Shown piece by piece: positions 52,600 to 64,000 of a stretch of 64,000 bases of DNA (the stretch's first letter is position 1; every line of letters starts with the position of its first letter). Source of the DNA: Anisus vortex (taxonomy: Eukaryota; Mollusca; Gastropoda; Planorbidae). Made by a program: the position numbers and the translations under genes. Under the pieces are notes generated by a model. That model was given only the letters and a program-made list of their open reading frames with translations. It was not told where the DNA came from and made no database searches. The stretch lies in NCBI GenBank assembly GCA_949126835.1, contig OX421503.1, positions 3,925,001 through 3,989,000 on the forward strand, written 5' to 3'.

Positions 52600-55500
52600 A
52601 TTGATTTTCTGGTATCACTTTTACCGTGATTTTCTTACTATTTTCCAAGCCTCAAAAGAACTATCGTTTGTAGGTATAGATACAAAGTAATCATAAAATC
52701 TGGGTAGTTATTGTAGTGCTTAAAAATATACATATAATATAAATTCTCTAGTCCTATAATATTTAAATAATTTTCAAATTCTATTTACAATTTTATCATT
52801 TCAACGTTATAAATTTTAAGCCATTAATTTTCTTATAAAGAAAAAGACATTCGAAATATTAGCTCAAATAAAACGGTCTAATTATCTCCCTTTAATTAAA
52901 AAAAAAATGTTACCACATTTGATTCAATAGTGATGCCGAAAAAGTTTTGTTTTGTAATGTAACAAATATTACTGATTATTATTATTTCTTTATATACATT
53001 TAACGTTCTGGTATTCATAACAAGATTTAGATATTAGAATGTTTATAAAATTTTAAATAAAAAGCTGTAAATAAACATTAACTGTTTTAATTGTTTGTCA
53101 ATTTAAGGAGTTTATATTTTAAACATTAATAATTACAGAAATTACTTAATATATTGCTATTAAATAAGTCTCTTATATTTCTAAATTAATTATACAAATA
53201 AATTTGTTTTAGAATTAATTTTATTTATGTTTAATTAAAGAAGATGAGTATAAAAACTCGTTTAAATGTAATTAGTCTGTATCAATTAATGATTAGTCAA
53301 GTGTAGGTGACCTCTTTGTATGCTTAAAACAGCTTTGATGTGCGATTAGATCTGTTCACAGGTGTAATTTGAACCAAAAGCTGAAAGTAAATGAGCAAAT
53401 TTTAATGCGTACCGGCACCTTTTTCAATGTGAGGACAATTTTTTTTACTTTTCTTGTATTTTAACGTTTATTATTAATTTATTATATTATTAATTTGTTA
53501 AAATTGAATTATTTTAAAATTGCGCGCAATAAAAAATTTAAAAGTTAGGCAATCCATCACTGAGTACGGGCACCTATTTTTTTTACAAAAAAAATCACTG
53601 AATACCCACTTAGAACAAACTCGTACAAAGACAGTCTTGCTGTTATAAATTAAAAATATGGACTTTTATTTATTTATAGATTTATTTGAATTTTTAACTC
53701 ATGTCTTTTTAAAAAAGTCTATTTTCTTACAAAGATTTGCATTTTTTAAATCTTCATAAGTAAATTTTTCAAAGCCCAAAAACTTAAAAAAAAAACAACT
53801 GAAATTATGTTTTATACAAGGAAAACAAAAGTGATAAATTCATTAAGAATTATATCATAGAACCATAGGCCCAAATTAGTTTAAATGATAAAAAAAATTT
53901 ACAAATGTTTTCACCACCATATTAAAAAAGGCAACAAAGTATCACATCTAAAGTAATAAAAACAATAAAATACAAATCAACAATTTAATACTGAGCAATT
54001 AAAAGCCCTGCAGTTCTTTAAGATCAAAATTCTTAGATGTTACTCCTCTATCTTCATTATCAAGTGCATGTTGGAGGATTTAGATATCAAGTCCAATACT
54101 TATTACTTGTGATGTTGTTCGCAGTGGTTGTGAGTTGCTCCAGTTCACCATATAGTGGGAAGTTAGATGGTACAAATTCAATGTAATATTATTCTTTGTA
54201 AAACAATTAGCACAAATTCAATAAAAGTTATAATAGTAAAATGAAAACATTATGCTGTAACATTCAATTAATGACTCGTATAGCCAACAAAATGGTGATC
54301 TAAACTTAAAAGCTGCAGAAGTATGACACCTGACCATATATGTTTACACTTAAAGTTAAATGTAGCATTATACCGGTAGGAGTTTTAAATGGGAATAATT
54401 GATAAAGTTCTTGTTTTTTCCTAGCTAGCTCAGGTAACCCATTTCCATATCCAAATAATACTTGGGAAAGAAGGTAAATATTTATAAGTTTTTTCTTGCA
54501 TGGGGATTAGAGAATGCCAAACAAATTTTATAATAATTTCTTTACCAGTAGGTACTGTGAAAAAGTTTATGGTTTGCTGTAAGTTTTGCAGGTTTTAGTA
54601 AATGATCTCTATTTGTGGAAATCTTTGTATTTCATGCATGTAACACCTATGACAATCAACATTTATTATAATTTGCCAAATTTCGTTTATATATAGACAT
54701 TTATACATATACTGTGAACAATTGATGGCAATTTCCTTTTGTGTAATTAGTTGAACAAGTGTACTTATGGATTTTCTCAGTTGGCTGTGCATTTTGTGTA
54801 TATGATATAACTCAGCAAAAACTCTGCTCATTGTTAAAAGATGCATTGCAATTTGGTTTGGAAAGTAAGTAAGTAACTGGCAGACCAAACTGATTCATAG
54901 TTCAGAGTTTAAAGAGTTTTTAGGGGAGTTATGTCATACTAAAATAATAACTTGTGACCTTATATCTATTAAATCTTAAAGTTTCATACATGTGTAGACC
55001 TATATACAAAAAATAATTCAACAAAATTATACATATTGATATAGACATTAAATATATTCAAACCAAAATGAATTAATAGAATCTAAAACAAGTTTTCATT
55101 CTCCTTCATTTTGTCTGGCACTGTTCTAGATGCATTATAAAAAAAATATGTCACTGAAATAAACTAAATTTTATCTAAAACTAAAAATTCAAATATAATG
55201 GTTTATAATAAATGAGAAATTATTAAACTTTCATTATCAATGTATTAATTATTCAATCAAATTAGACATAAGTTTCATTAAAAAAATTTCTTCATAAAAG
55301 AAAAAGAAAATAACATTAACATTATTAAAAAATATACTAGTATGTACAGTCATCTATTGGAAACTATAGAACAGATAAAGTTTCATTCAAGTCAAGAGTC
55401 GCAATAAACTAGTAGGCCCTATAATATATGAGTTAAAGCATTACTTTTAGAAACAATTCAGGAAAACAGATTAAAAATCAATGTAGGCCTACTAATATAA

Positions 55501-55970
55501 TAGTACATAAACCTATATAGTCTCAAGCTTAGAAATACAACACTATAATTTAAGGAAATAATCAGACAGAGAAAATGACATGTTTCATATTCCATATATG
55601 ATATGCAAGGACAAATTCATAATCAAATTCATGCAAATTTTCTTTCCTCCTGAGTGGGCAAAAGAGTTATGTAATATAAGTTAATTATTTTTCTTCAATT
55701 GTTGAAATGAATAATGAAATAACAATATTTACATTGTTTTATAAAGAAAGAAAACTCTAATGTTGTTTTTATAACAGCAATGATCTTTTTTTTGTTGTTG
55801 TTGAAATTATATACTGTTTCCAATCAATATATAACAATTTGTTTGTTTGTCTCTACCTTCTTTGTGAAAATCGTTGAAGTTAGAAGTTTTTAAAATTAAA
55901 AGGATAATGAATTTATGCATCTATACAAGTTTTCAACAGAAGAAGAAAAGGCTTAGTATTTCATGTCATA
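52600..55970. other. spacer C-D, AT-rich
   Basis: Strongly AT-rich. A degenerate piece at ~54420-54500 (CTCAGGTAACCCATTTCCAT) may be a decayed LINE C-terminal scrap. No gene is recognised; the right end probably includes the gene D 3'UTR. Confidence 0.5.
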
Positions 55971-55974
55971 TCCA

Positions 55975-58900
55975 TTAGTTCTGAGGATTCTGTCTTACAT
56001 GAACTGCATCCCGTAGATCCTTATAGTCAGATGTAGCCCTTAAAATATAAAAAAAGTGACAAGAAAAATTATTGTTATGAAACGGAGATTCATAATAATT
56101 ACCTTTATTAAATTCTAGCATTAATAATTGCGAATCGCGAATCTAACGTGGAGAGAATAAAAGTTAATAAATATCAACACCAGAAGAACGCTATTTTAAG
56201 AATCTTCTAGAAGCATTTTTATTCGGATTTGAAAAGTCTCGTTAATAATCGATAAGAACGATACAACGTCATTTACATTAAGTAATTTACAAATATATGC
56301 TTAAAACAATTACGATACGCCCAAACTGTTAGACTATAAAAAGCAGAAACCGCGTTCAATCGACCCTTTTTGGCCTATTGCCTTTTCCAATACAGTTAGG
56401 CGTATGTCGCTGTCTGTTAATAAGTCACTTCGTGCATGTGCTCTGAACTTGCCTTGTTTGCTCAACTACCTCAACCTAATAATATAAATTCTAATGATCA
56501 GGTTTGAGATGGGTTTTCTTAAATATTTCAATTTATTATTTGGACAAGGATTCCATACATAAACATATTGAAATGCATGTTAAATGGATCTAAGCCATAC
56601 TCTTGTTTTATACCAATTATGGAACTGTAGCCTATTGTACAAATATGTGAATATCAGGAATTGAAGAACAATTCAGTACTTTCAGTATTAAAGTTTTAAA
56701 GTATTTACAACTGAAATCTTATTTCAATTATTTTCCTTGTGGACTATTTTACATGTGTAGTCTTAAGAACTATAATTAATGATAGTAATCCTATTATATA
56801 CAAGACAAGTAAAATATACAACCAACTTGAGCTGATATAAATATATTTACCATGAAACAAGATGAATTACACTTATACACTATTGTTGCATAACAGTTTT
56901 CAAGAGGATATACAACCTTGGGCATACTCTAGACTATAACAACCATAATAACAACAACAACAGTAATTCAACTCATACTAAGTTCATGAGATAAACATCA
57001 ACTACTTACTAATTCTGTCATAAGAGGAACTGTTAATAATTATATATTTGAATATTGAAACAACAGCACAATTGAGCTGAAATTCATTTTTATTAAGAGG
57101 GGCTCGGAGTCAAAATACAAGAAATACCTTCTTAACACAGATTAGTATGTCATCTAAAATAAATATAATGGACAATATAATGAACTGACTTGATCAGGTA
57201 TAAATAAATACATTATAACTCGGCGGACATGAAAGTGTTGGATGACCACTAGTGTTTGCTGAAACAACATCTCATAGCTGATTAGGTAAGCCCATTACTT
57301 ACTTCGTGGATGGTCAGTGGTGTTGAATACACGGACAGTAATTACGAGAACGAAATGACTGTTGGTTTCTGTTCGAAGGAATTGTGTCACGTAATATTAT
57401 TTACAAAATGAATTAAATAGGGTTGCAGTGGAGACCCAGGCGCCCAGTTATCTAGTGTCAGGGTGTTTAGATTGCCATTCCGAAGGTCTCTGGTTCCAAA
57501 CTGACTTCAATATGTCAATTGTCCGGTTCATAGGAAAAGTTATTGGTCATTTTGGAAATCAATAGGTCTATAACTATTAAAGATTCAACTGATGGCACAA
57601 TAACATAATTCTTCTTAAAATCATTATCATGGCGTGTAACAAGCCAGCTTTAGAAGATATTTAAAACTCATCTCAGTGTTGAGTTGCCAAAATGACCCAC
57701 AGGTCGTTGATTTTTTCTTTGAATATTGACCATAAGTTCTTTAACTCTAAAAAAAAAACTACAGTCTATTTTGTCTGAAAATATTATTTACAATACATAA
57801 TTTTAAGCAGTTAAAGGAATGAAAAAATACTGGCATTGTGCCGAACATATTGTTTGTCCATCCAGTCGATGAGACCCTTCTAATGTCATTTAGGGAGGGT
57901 GTGAGTCTGGAGAAGGCTGATGAAACCCCATCCGAGTCCGCAAATGTCAGTTACAGTGGGTACATGGAGGTATGTATGTGCCAGGACATACAATCGACTT
58001 GTGTCAAAATGTGAACTCTTTTTCACTAGCCCCTTATATAAACAATGTATGTAATATAATATACTTTACTTGGGCTTCCTTAGTTAGTAATTACTTCAGA
58101 TAAGGGGTGATAAAGCAATCATGATTACAACTTCAAAAGAAATTAACTGAGATGTTTAAATATTTTCCAAGATCAACAATTTTTTGGGGCAGTTCTTTCC
58201 CTTTTTGTACATTTTCACACTTATTAAAAAAAACATGAAAGATTCACATAAGTATTGACAAGTCTTAATGAGGCGTGACCTTTTCAAATGGAAGAGATCG
58301 CGAACATCCGGTTCTATTTTTAAATTAGTAAACAAAAAAGCATGCTTTTCCTGGTGTTTGACAATTGATTTCAACCTCGACTGCCAGTTCTAGTCTTTTA
58401 GAAATATACAAAGGATACAAGGTTAGTTATGAGGAATCCGTTTTTTAACATCAAAAGTGAGTAGACGATAATCAATACTTAAAGTGTTAGTCGAGTTAGG
58501 TTAAATTTAGCTTTGTTTATAAAATAAATTAGTCAAGAGAAGTGATATTTCAGTTCAAAATGAAATTTCAATTCTTATTTTTATATATTTTTTATTTATT
58601 TCTATTCGCTGTAATTAATTTCTATTCTTATTCTTATTCAAGTTCTGAAATAATTTCAATTCTTATTCTTATTCAAGTTCTGAAATAATTTCAATTCTTA
58701 TTCTTATTCAAGTTCTCAAATATTTTCAATGGTTATTTTCATAATCGAGGGTCGAACAGTCAAACTTCACGAATTTGAATATTCATAACAACTTTATTTC
58801 AATAAAACACTTTATAGCTATCTTATAGATAGCTGCTGCTATCCAGTATCAACTATCAAGTTCTACATTTTTAAAATCTACATTATCTACATAAGAAATT

Positions 58901-61900
58901 AAAAATGAGTCAGCTGTTCATCAGACACAATGTTCCAACAGTTTGAGTTTTGAGTTATCAGTGATAAAATAAGAACAAGCTTATCACAGTTGAGCAATGT
59001 TCTTGTTTAATTTCAAAAAGACCCTCATTTCAAGGGATTTTTGCATTCTATTTCGCCTCCCGGTGGTTAACATTCCACACAGAGAAAAGATTCATTCTAC
59101 GTATGCCTGCAAAGCAGGTGCCGTTAACAAATCCTCAGCGATTTTTGACAGTTTGCTGTAAGTTGCTTTTCTGTTGTGCCAGAATACCAGAGAATCCGTT
59201 GTCGTTGTACAAGTATTCCTGTCTGTAGTGTCTGTTATATACCGATTCAACTGACATTGTACAGTGTCCTAACTTGGTGATGACGTTGTGGCATTTTCAA
59301 CAAGCTAAGTACTTAACACTTAAAAAACTAACCAGGAAGAAGGAACTTTGGATCAAATGTTTTAATCATGTGTCTGAATGACGGCTTGTCAACCACTGTG
59401 ACCGGATAGCAGGTGTCTATCAACATGTCCATCACACTGGACAAACGCTGTTGATACTCCTGCGACTCTGTTGACCAGGATACGATTTTACGTTGAACGT
59501 AATCAGCCAATGTCTGAGTCGCATTTTTGCAGACCATCGTTTTCTTTGGTTTTGTCTTTAATGATCTTGCCTCGGTTGCTTTAACATACTGCTTATACTC
59601 CTACTTATGTAATCTGCGGAGATGCGACAGCATATTTGTAGTGTTTTTACCCGCCAACAAAGCACCACACTTGCTATTAGTCTTTACAATAACAACTTTA
59701 CATTTCGCTTTCCCTTCCTGTTCCATATATGTAAAGTAATCCCACACCAGACTCTCTTTCTTTCGTCCAGCTAATATCCTTGATAATGAACTCATTGTCC
59801 TCAGAAAAAAACTTTACTCGTCCAAAATAAATCACAAATATTAATCGAAAAAATAAACCGGCGATCATGAAGAAATGCGATGCTTTAGCCCTTTACTACA
59901 ATACAAAATACGGATTTTGACAGAAATGGCGCAAATGGCGGAACATATTCCACGCGATAATCGTTCAATAATAATTTTCGTTATTATTACTATTCTATTC
60001 ATGAAAATTAATTTTTATTTCTATTCTATTACCGTTCTCAAAATAATTTTTGTTCTTATTTTCGTTATCGTTAACAAATTTCATATAATTTTCGTTCTTA
60101 TTCTTATTCTCGTTAACGTAAATATCACTGGTCAAGAGTTGCGCCCTTGGTTATTAAAAAAAACACAATGCATATATTTATTTTAAAAAAAGGAAAATTC
60201 TTTTGCATCAAGCAATTAGTTTGGTATTTTAAATAGGTGATTCTTCAAATCTGACATTCACAATCCATCGTTTTCTTTTGGCAACATCTTTTGGAAATAA
60301 AATTAAATCTCCTACATCTTTTTGTACAACCATATATATCTATGGTAGGCTACAATCAGTAACGCAACACACAGCCATTTTTTAAAAATAAATGTTCAAA
60401 TGGGAAAGGAAATGTTTTTTCTTTGACCTTTTATGCATGCATAATCGTTAAGACTTGTCAATTTAGAAACCACAAATAAATAGTTATCTTATAGCTTTTG
60501 GTCAGTTTGTTGAACTTTCATTTGATTAGCTACGAAAACTTCACTTTAAAAAAAATATCCTTTTTTTTTTACCTACCCTTTTGGCCTAAGCAAGATGCGA
60601 TGTGAATTTTTTAGCTTCTCTTTCAAATCTTCATTGTCGCTTAGCACCATTTCTTCAAGGTTATGGCCAATAAGAACAACTTCAATGGTTTCAGGACGAG
60701 CGTCTTGATTTTTCATACATTCTAGTTTGAACTAAAAGATATAGAAATGGAAGAAAAGGGAATTTAGCTATTTTTAGAATTTAGCTATTATTAGAATTTA
60801 GCTATTATTAGAATTTAGCTATTATGTGATGTTTTTTTCCAAGTATATATTATCTTTTAAAAAGCAAGATTAGCTAGATTATATTTTGAACTAGCCAAGG
60901 CATTTTCTAAAGGAGGCAATTCTCTTCATATTCTTAAGTTGAGCCAGATGATTGTGTGCTTTTAGTGGCCTATGTTATGTTAAATAGGACATACTGTGAG
61001 GAATTCAAATCATAATATGAACTACTACCGCATGTCTTATAGCTAAGATAAATATGGTTGTAACTTCATTGTATTTCAAGTTAAGACCCCTACTAAGCTA
61101 ACCTTTTCATTCAGGGTTCTACTCTAAAATCATTTTAAAATTCACAAACTTTTCCTGAACTTTGCAAAAAATCACAAAAAATAAATAAATTTATAACGGC
61201 TGTTGTAACGTGTGCATAATAAAGGTAAAGTATCCAGTTTCTGGTAAGGGCGGGTTTTATAGGTAATCCAAATATAAAAAAATTAGTAGGTGTTTGTTAA
61301 CATAGTTCTTACTCTACATACATGTTAAAATTCACAAACTTTTCACAAAATTCGCCAAACAATTTTTATCTGCATGTGTGATATTTCTTAATGTTTTCTG
61401 TTAAGAAAAAAAACATTTTGAGGTTGTTTTTAAGTACATATTAAAGAAAACAACAAGATGTGAGTTTTCTTAATGACTTCTCAAACTAACTAAAATGGTA
61501 ATGCACTTTAAAAAAAATATTTCAAGAATTTTTCCTTTTTTTTTGTCTATTTGAGTGAAATTCACAAAATATCCCAAACCTTGCTCAGTTTTTTCCACAC
61601 TTTCAACAACTTTTCCAAATCAAATGAATTTTCTCATTGCCCCTAGTGCAGGGGTGCCATTCACAAATCAGTGAACTCTGAAATTCTTTTCTAAAAGTTA
61701 TTGAAACCTGAAACCTTATGCTTTCCAAAATTTTACAAACCCTGGAATGTACCACAACAGAGCGCTAACTTGCTCATTGCAGTTGAGGTTAATCAATGCT
61801 CATAACAATTTGTTTAACTTTTACAACATACTGCCTTTCAAAGTTTTGGAATTTATACAATTCCTTGGTTGAGCATCAAAGGAAAATAATGTTGAGGCTT

Positions 61901-64000
61901 TTACCACATTACACATTTACAGAGAGAGGAAGGTAGATAGTGAGAGAGAGAGGGGAGAGAGCTGGCAAGCAGGGCCTGTATTTAGGATTGTGGGGCCCTA
62001 TTCCCAAATTTATGTGGGGGCCCCTCGTGGCCTTGCCCCAGCCTTCCACATACCTCAGAAAAATGCCCTTAATTCATGTTACATTCTGTGAAATCATAAA
62101 TAAATTAAATGTTGCACTTAGCTTGGTTGGACTGGAGCGCTCAAAATTGTAGGGGAATAAATTTAATTTTACATTTTCAACAAAGAATGGGGAAGTCGCA
62201 AAAAAAATTCTTTATAGGAAGTGTGGGGGGCCCTGTTCTAATGGAACATGCCTAAATATGCAACTGCTGGCAGGGTGTATCCTAAATAATCTCTAATTGA
62301 AACAGCCACAACAATCACATCTGACAAATGCCCTTCCTATACTATACTAAATGTTTTCTTTAATGTGAAATACTAAATGCTTGAACTCTTTACAATCAAG
62401 TCGAGACAATATGTCTATAATTTAAACAAGAAATGAGAATTGGATTTAAAAAAAACAACAAAAAGAATAAAAATTTCCACATACTTCACCAGCAGTTTGC
62501 GCAGAATAAACTCGAAATAGCTCATCCCTGCCATTAGGGAGAGTCACAGTACATTCCTTGCCCTTTTCAGGATGGGCCTCTAAATGAAAGATAGATTTAT
62601 TACATATATTTCTGTTATTCATATTATAACTTTGTATTAAGATTCTTAATCACATAGGTATACGTTAAAACCTTATTTATATATAATATAGGCCCCACAG
62701 GTAGGCCCCACAGGTAGGCCTGTAATACTTGAGTGCTCTATGCTCTAGCATAATATTTTGGCAGATATTATAATTTTGATCAATGTGTATGTCAATGTGA
62801 TCATAAGGAGCTTTAGACATTCCTTAATAAATAGTAGATCTATATGTAAAGTATGGGGCACGCTGGCCGAGCGGAAGCACATTTGACTGTCGATCTGAAG
62901 GGTCTGGGTTCGAATCCTGGTTAAGGCTAGGATTTGTTCCCGGGACTGGAGGGTTCCCTGAGTCTACCCAGCTCTGATGGGTACCTGACATTAGTTAAGG
63001 TAAAGTAAAGGCGGCTGGGCATTGTGCTGGCCACACATCCCCTCGTATGCCATGGCCACAGAAACTGGCGAACGCTGTTTCACCGGCTTTATGATCAACT
63101 TGGTCCGAAGGGTACTTTAATTACTATATGTAAAGTGAGTCTCCTAGGTTCTATTTAGTCATTTAGAACATGTATTTAGAGAGTAGCAAGAGCATACAAC
63201 AAAATCTTTTATACATGGAAATGTGTAGTGCCTGCCCATGGCCTCATATACCAGCATTTTTTGCCAGCATATTCTTAAGCAATCAAAGGAAATTAACCTT
63301 TCTGGAACAGGTTAATAGTAGCCTGTTGGACCATGTTTGCAGCAGTCAGCATGAGGATGAACCATTGTGTCCTTCCTGCCTACCTCTTCAAAACTTTGAG
63401 AAACTTAATCTCAGTAACACTATATGTGGGCCATATGTATTAGATCTTTGGGTGGTTTACCAATGACTTACTCACACTTAGATATTCTGGGTCCAACTTT
63501 GACTAAAGTGCTATAGATACAAGTTTAAAAAGGCACTGTAAAACAGTTGCCAAGCAATACACAATCTTGTCCGAGGTGTTTACCTAAGAAACTAACAGGC
63601 TTTTAGTAAATCCTTAAATGTCATTAGGAGCTTATTATATATTATATTTTTTATTATCAATCCAACATTCATATGGTAATGCAAATGTCCATGTATTATG
63701 TAGCCTACACAACATCATATTATCAGCATTTTTGTTAAATATTTGGCTATTTGAAAATAAAACTTATATTAATTAACATCAACTGTCAGTTTTCAGTATA
63801 ATGTATATAGATAAATATTTTAACAGCAGCTTTTTTAGCATGATTAAAAAACTAATTAAACTCAGTGATATTTAAAAATTTTAGAATGCCAATAATTTTT
63901 TATACTAATTAAGTGACTTAATATATAGTATAGCAATTATTATGTTACTGTATTTTTACCTGGCCTTATATCAATTGGTTGGGTAGACCTACTTTCAGTT
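55975..64000 (-). CDS. cluster gene D, 5' end beyond right edge
   Basis: Exons on the - strand: the 3' part of exon 1 at 63960-64000 (runs off the window), 62485-62579, 60577-60731 and 55975-56038 (TAA at 55975-55977). The phases are 1, 0 and 2 as in A-C. The visible protein is 117 aa: leader end TESRSTQPIDIRP, then EAHPEKGKE, CTVTLPNGRDELFRVY, TAGE at the exon edge, FKLEC, EVVLIGHNLEEMVLSD, LKNSHRILLRPKG and the tail ATSDYKDLRDAVHVRQ. It keeps the LPNG turn and RVY of gene A (LPDG, RVY), and its third exon is 155 bp, as in A. Its intron 3 holds a hAT element and intron 1 a SINE. Function unknown; same fold guess as for gene A. Confidence 0.78.
56050..58530. other. gene D last intron, proximal part
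   Basis: AT-rich intron. No coding region is supported. A moderately GC-rich block at 57830-58010 shows no match elsewhere in the window. Confidence 0.45.
58540..60130 (-). mobile_element. hAT transposon, internally deleted, with 8-bp target duplication
   Basis: GTCAAGAG lies immediately outside both ends (58532-58539 and 60131-60138). The TIRs are AAGTGATATTT on the left and CAGTGATATTT (read inward from the right). Inside, on the - strand, is a BED-type finger (VWDYFTYMEQEGKAKCKVVI, KCGALLAGKNTTNMLSHLRR, LHK; 59601-59795). Then, after a stop or frame break, comes a transposase piece ending FRHMIKTFDPKFLLPG (59328-59537). The catalytic core and the C-terminal hAT dimerisation region are absent. 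Subterminal TTCTTATTCTTATTC repeats lie at both sides (58646-58735, 60075-60110). Confidence 0.88.
59328..59795 (-). pseudogene. hAT transposase remnant (BED finger plus start of core)
   Basis: The first part (59601-59795) has the BED pattern: aromatic-rich start, Cys-Gly, then His-x4-His. The second part (59328-59537) has CKNATQTLADYVQ and PVTVVDKPSFRHMIKTFDP, matching the ZBED/hAT N-terminal core (normally VE..GFR..L..L.P.Y..P.R). The two are separated by a stop, and nothing of the DDE core follows. Confidence 0.85.
60756..60825. repeat. 18-bp tandem repeat, ~4 copies
   Basis: AATTTAGCTATTATTAG repeated four times, 25 bp upstream (gene sense) of the gene D third exon acceptor. Confidence 0.9.
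60840..61960. other. gene D phase-0 intron
   Basis: AT-rich with several AAATTCACAAACTTTTC-like direct repeats (61138, 61327, 61560). No gene. A GA-rich stretch is at 61920-61960. Confidence 0.5.
61970..62266 (-). mobile_element. 297-bp hAT-type MITE with 8-bp target duplication
   Basis: The left end is CAGGGCCTGTATTTAGGATT. The right end, read inward, is CAGTTGCATATTTAGGCATG. CTGGCAAG (61962-61969) and CTGGCAGG (62267-62274) flank it, 7 of 8 matching. The body is the reverse of 39816-40131. Confidence 0.88.
62853..63123 (+). mobile_element. full-length tRNA-derived SINE family 1 with 13-bp target duplication
   Basis: A-box region CACGCTGGCCGAGCGGAAGC and B box GGGTTCGAATCCTGG are intact, so the head is tRNA-like (Leu/Ser-type D-arm). 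The body has GGGTACCTGACATTAGTTA, GGCGGCTGGGCATTGTGCTG and CATGGCCACAGAAACTGGCG. The direct repeat CTATATGTAAAGT flanks it (62840-62852, 63124-63136). This is the best preserved copy and defines the family length (~271 bp). It lies in gene D intron 1. Confidence 0.92.
63140..63955. other. gene D intron 1, distal part
   Basis: AT-rich. A 98-codon ORF at 63170-63466 has no recognised motif and no splice support. Nothing else is seen. Confidence 0.45.

Noticed and set aside
57290..58010. Possible exon of gene D or another gene
   Set aside because: No frame longer than ~30 codons with splice sites, and gene D's frame is already complete without it.
61940..62152. 70-codon ORF on the + strand
   Set aside because: It is a translation of the hAT MITE at 61970-62266.
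62853..62950. Functional tRNA gene (GCTGGCCGAGCGG..GGTTCGAATCC)
   Set aside because: The acceptor stem does not close, the sequence continues into the repeated SINE body, and target duplications flank the whole unit.

Overview
This is an AT-rich, intron-rich animal nuclear window. One conserved gene is clear on the + strand, the scaffold (A/PR65) subunit of protein phosphatase 2A. A tandem cluster of four small paralogous genes lies on the - strand, and most of the rest is dispersed repeats. The repeat mix (CR1-like LINEs, tRNA-derived SINEs, many hAT, piggyBac and mariner-type MITEs, frequent AGGCCTA words, tRNA-headed SINEs containing GGGCATTGTG) suggests a lophotrochozoan, probably a gastropod mollusc. 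That assignment is an inference, not proven by the window.

Layout. 1-21.6 kb: PP2A-A gene, 15 coding exons visible, with its first ~8 codons off the left edge and a last 3'UTR exon at 20434. Its introns carry TIR elements (818-1934, 3369-4627, 13937-14548), SINEs, a LINE 3' end and a 19-bp minisatellite (15495-15935). 22-23.9 kb: SINE-rich spacer. 24.2-29.5 kb: gene A. 33.8-39.3 kb: gene B. 42.8-47.9 kb: gene C. 56.0 kb to beyond the right edge: gene D. All four run on the - strand, head to tail. Spacers and introns hold at least ten pieces of one LINE family, a hAT element with TSDs, and many MITEs.

Main point. Genes A-D each have four coding exons with identical intron phases (1, 0, 2). 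They encode 120-160 aa proteins around one ~75-residue module, split by a phase-0 intron between a conserved Glu and a conserved Phe. I reconstructed complete reading frames for A (158 aa), B (127 aa) and C (120 aa), and all of D except its 5' end. I do not recognise the family. The pattern resembles a beta-grasp/ubiquitin-like fold, but that is only a guess. A, B and C share an apparent core promoter: a TATA-like box, CAGTG, then a GGAAATT(T)CC Rel/NF-kB-type palindrome 46-53 bp further on. This cluster is the best candidate for an undescribed system here. PP2A-A is a housekeeping neighbour with no evident functional link.
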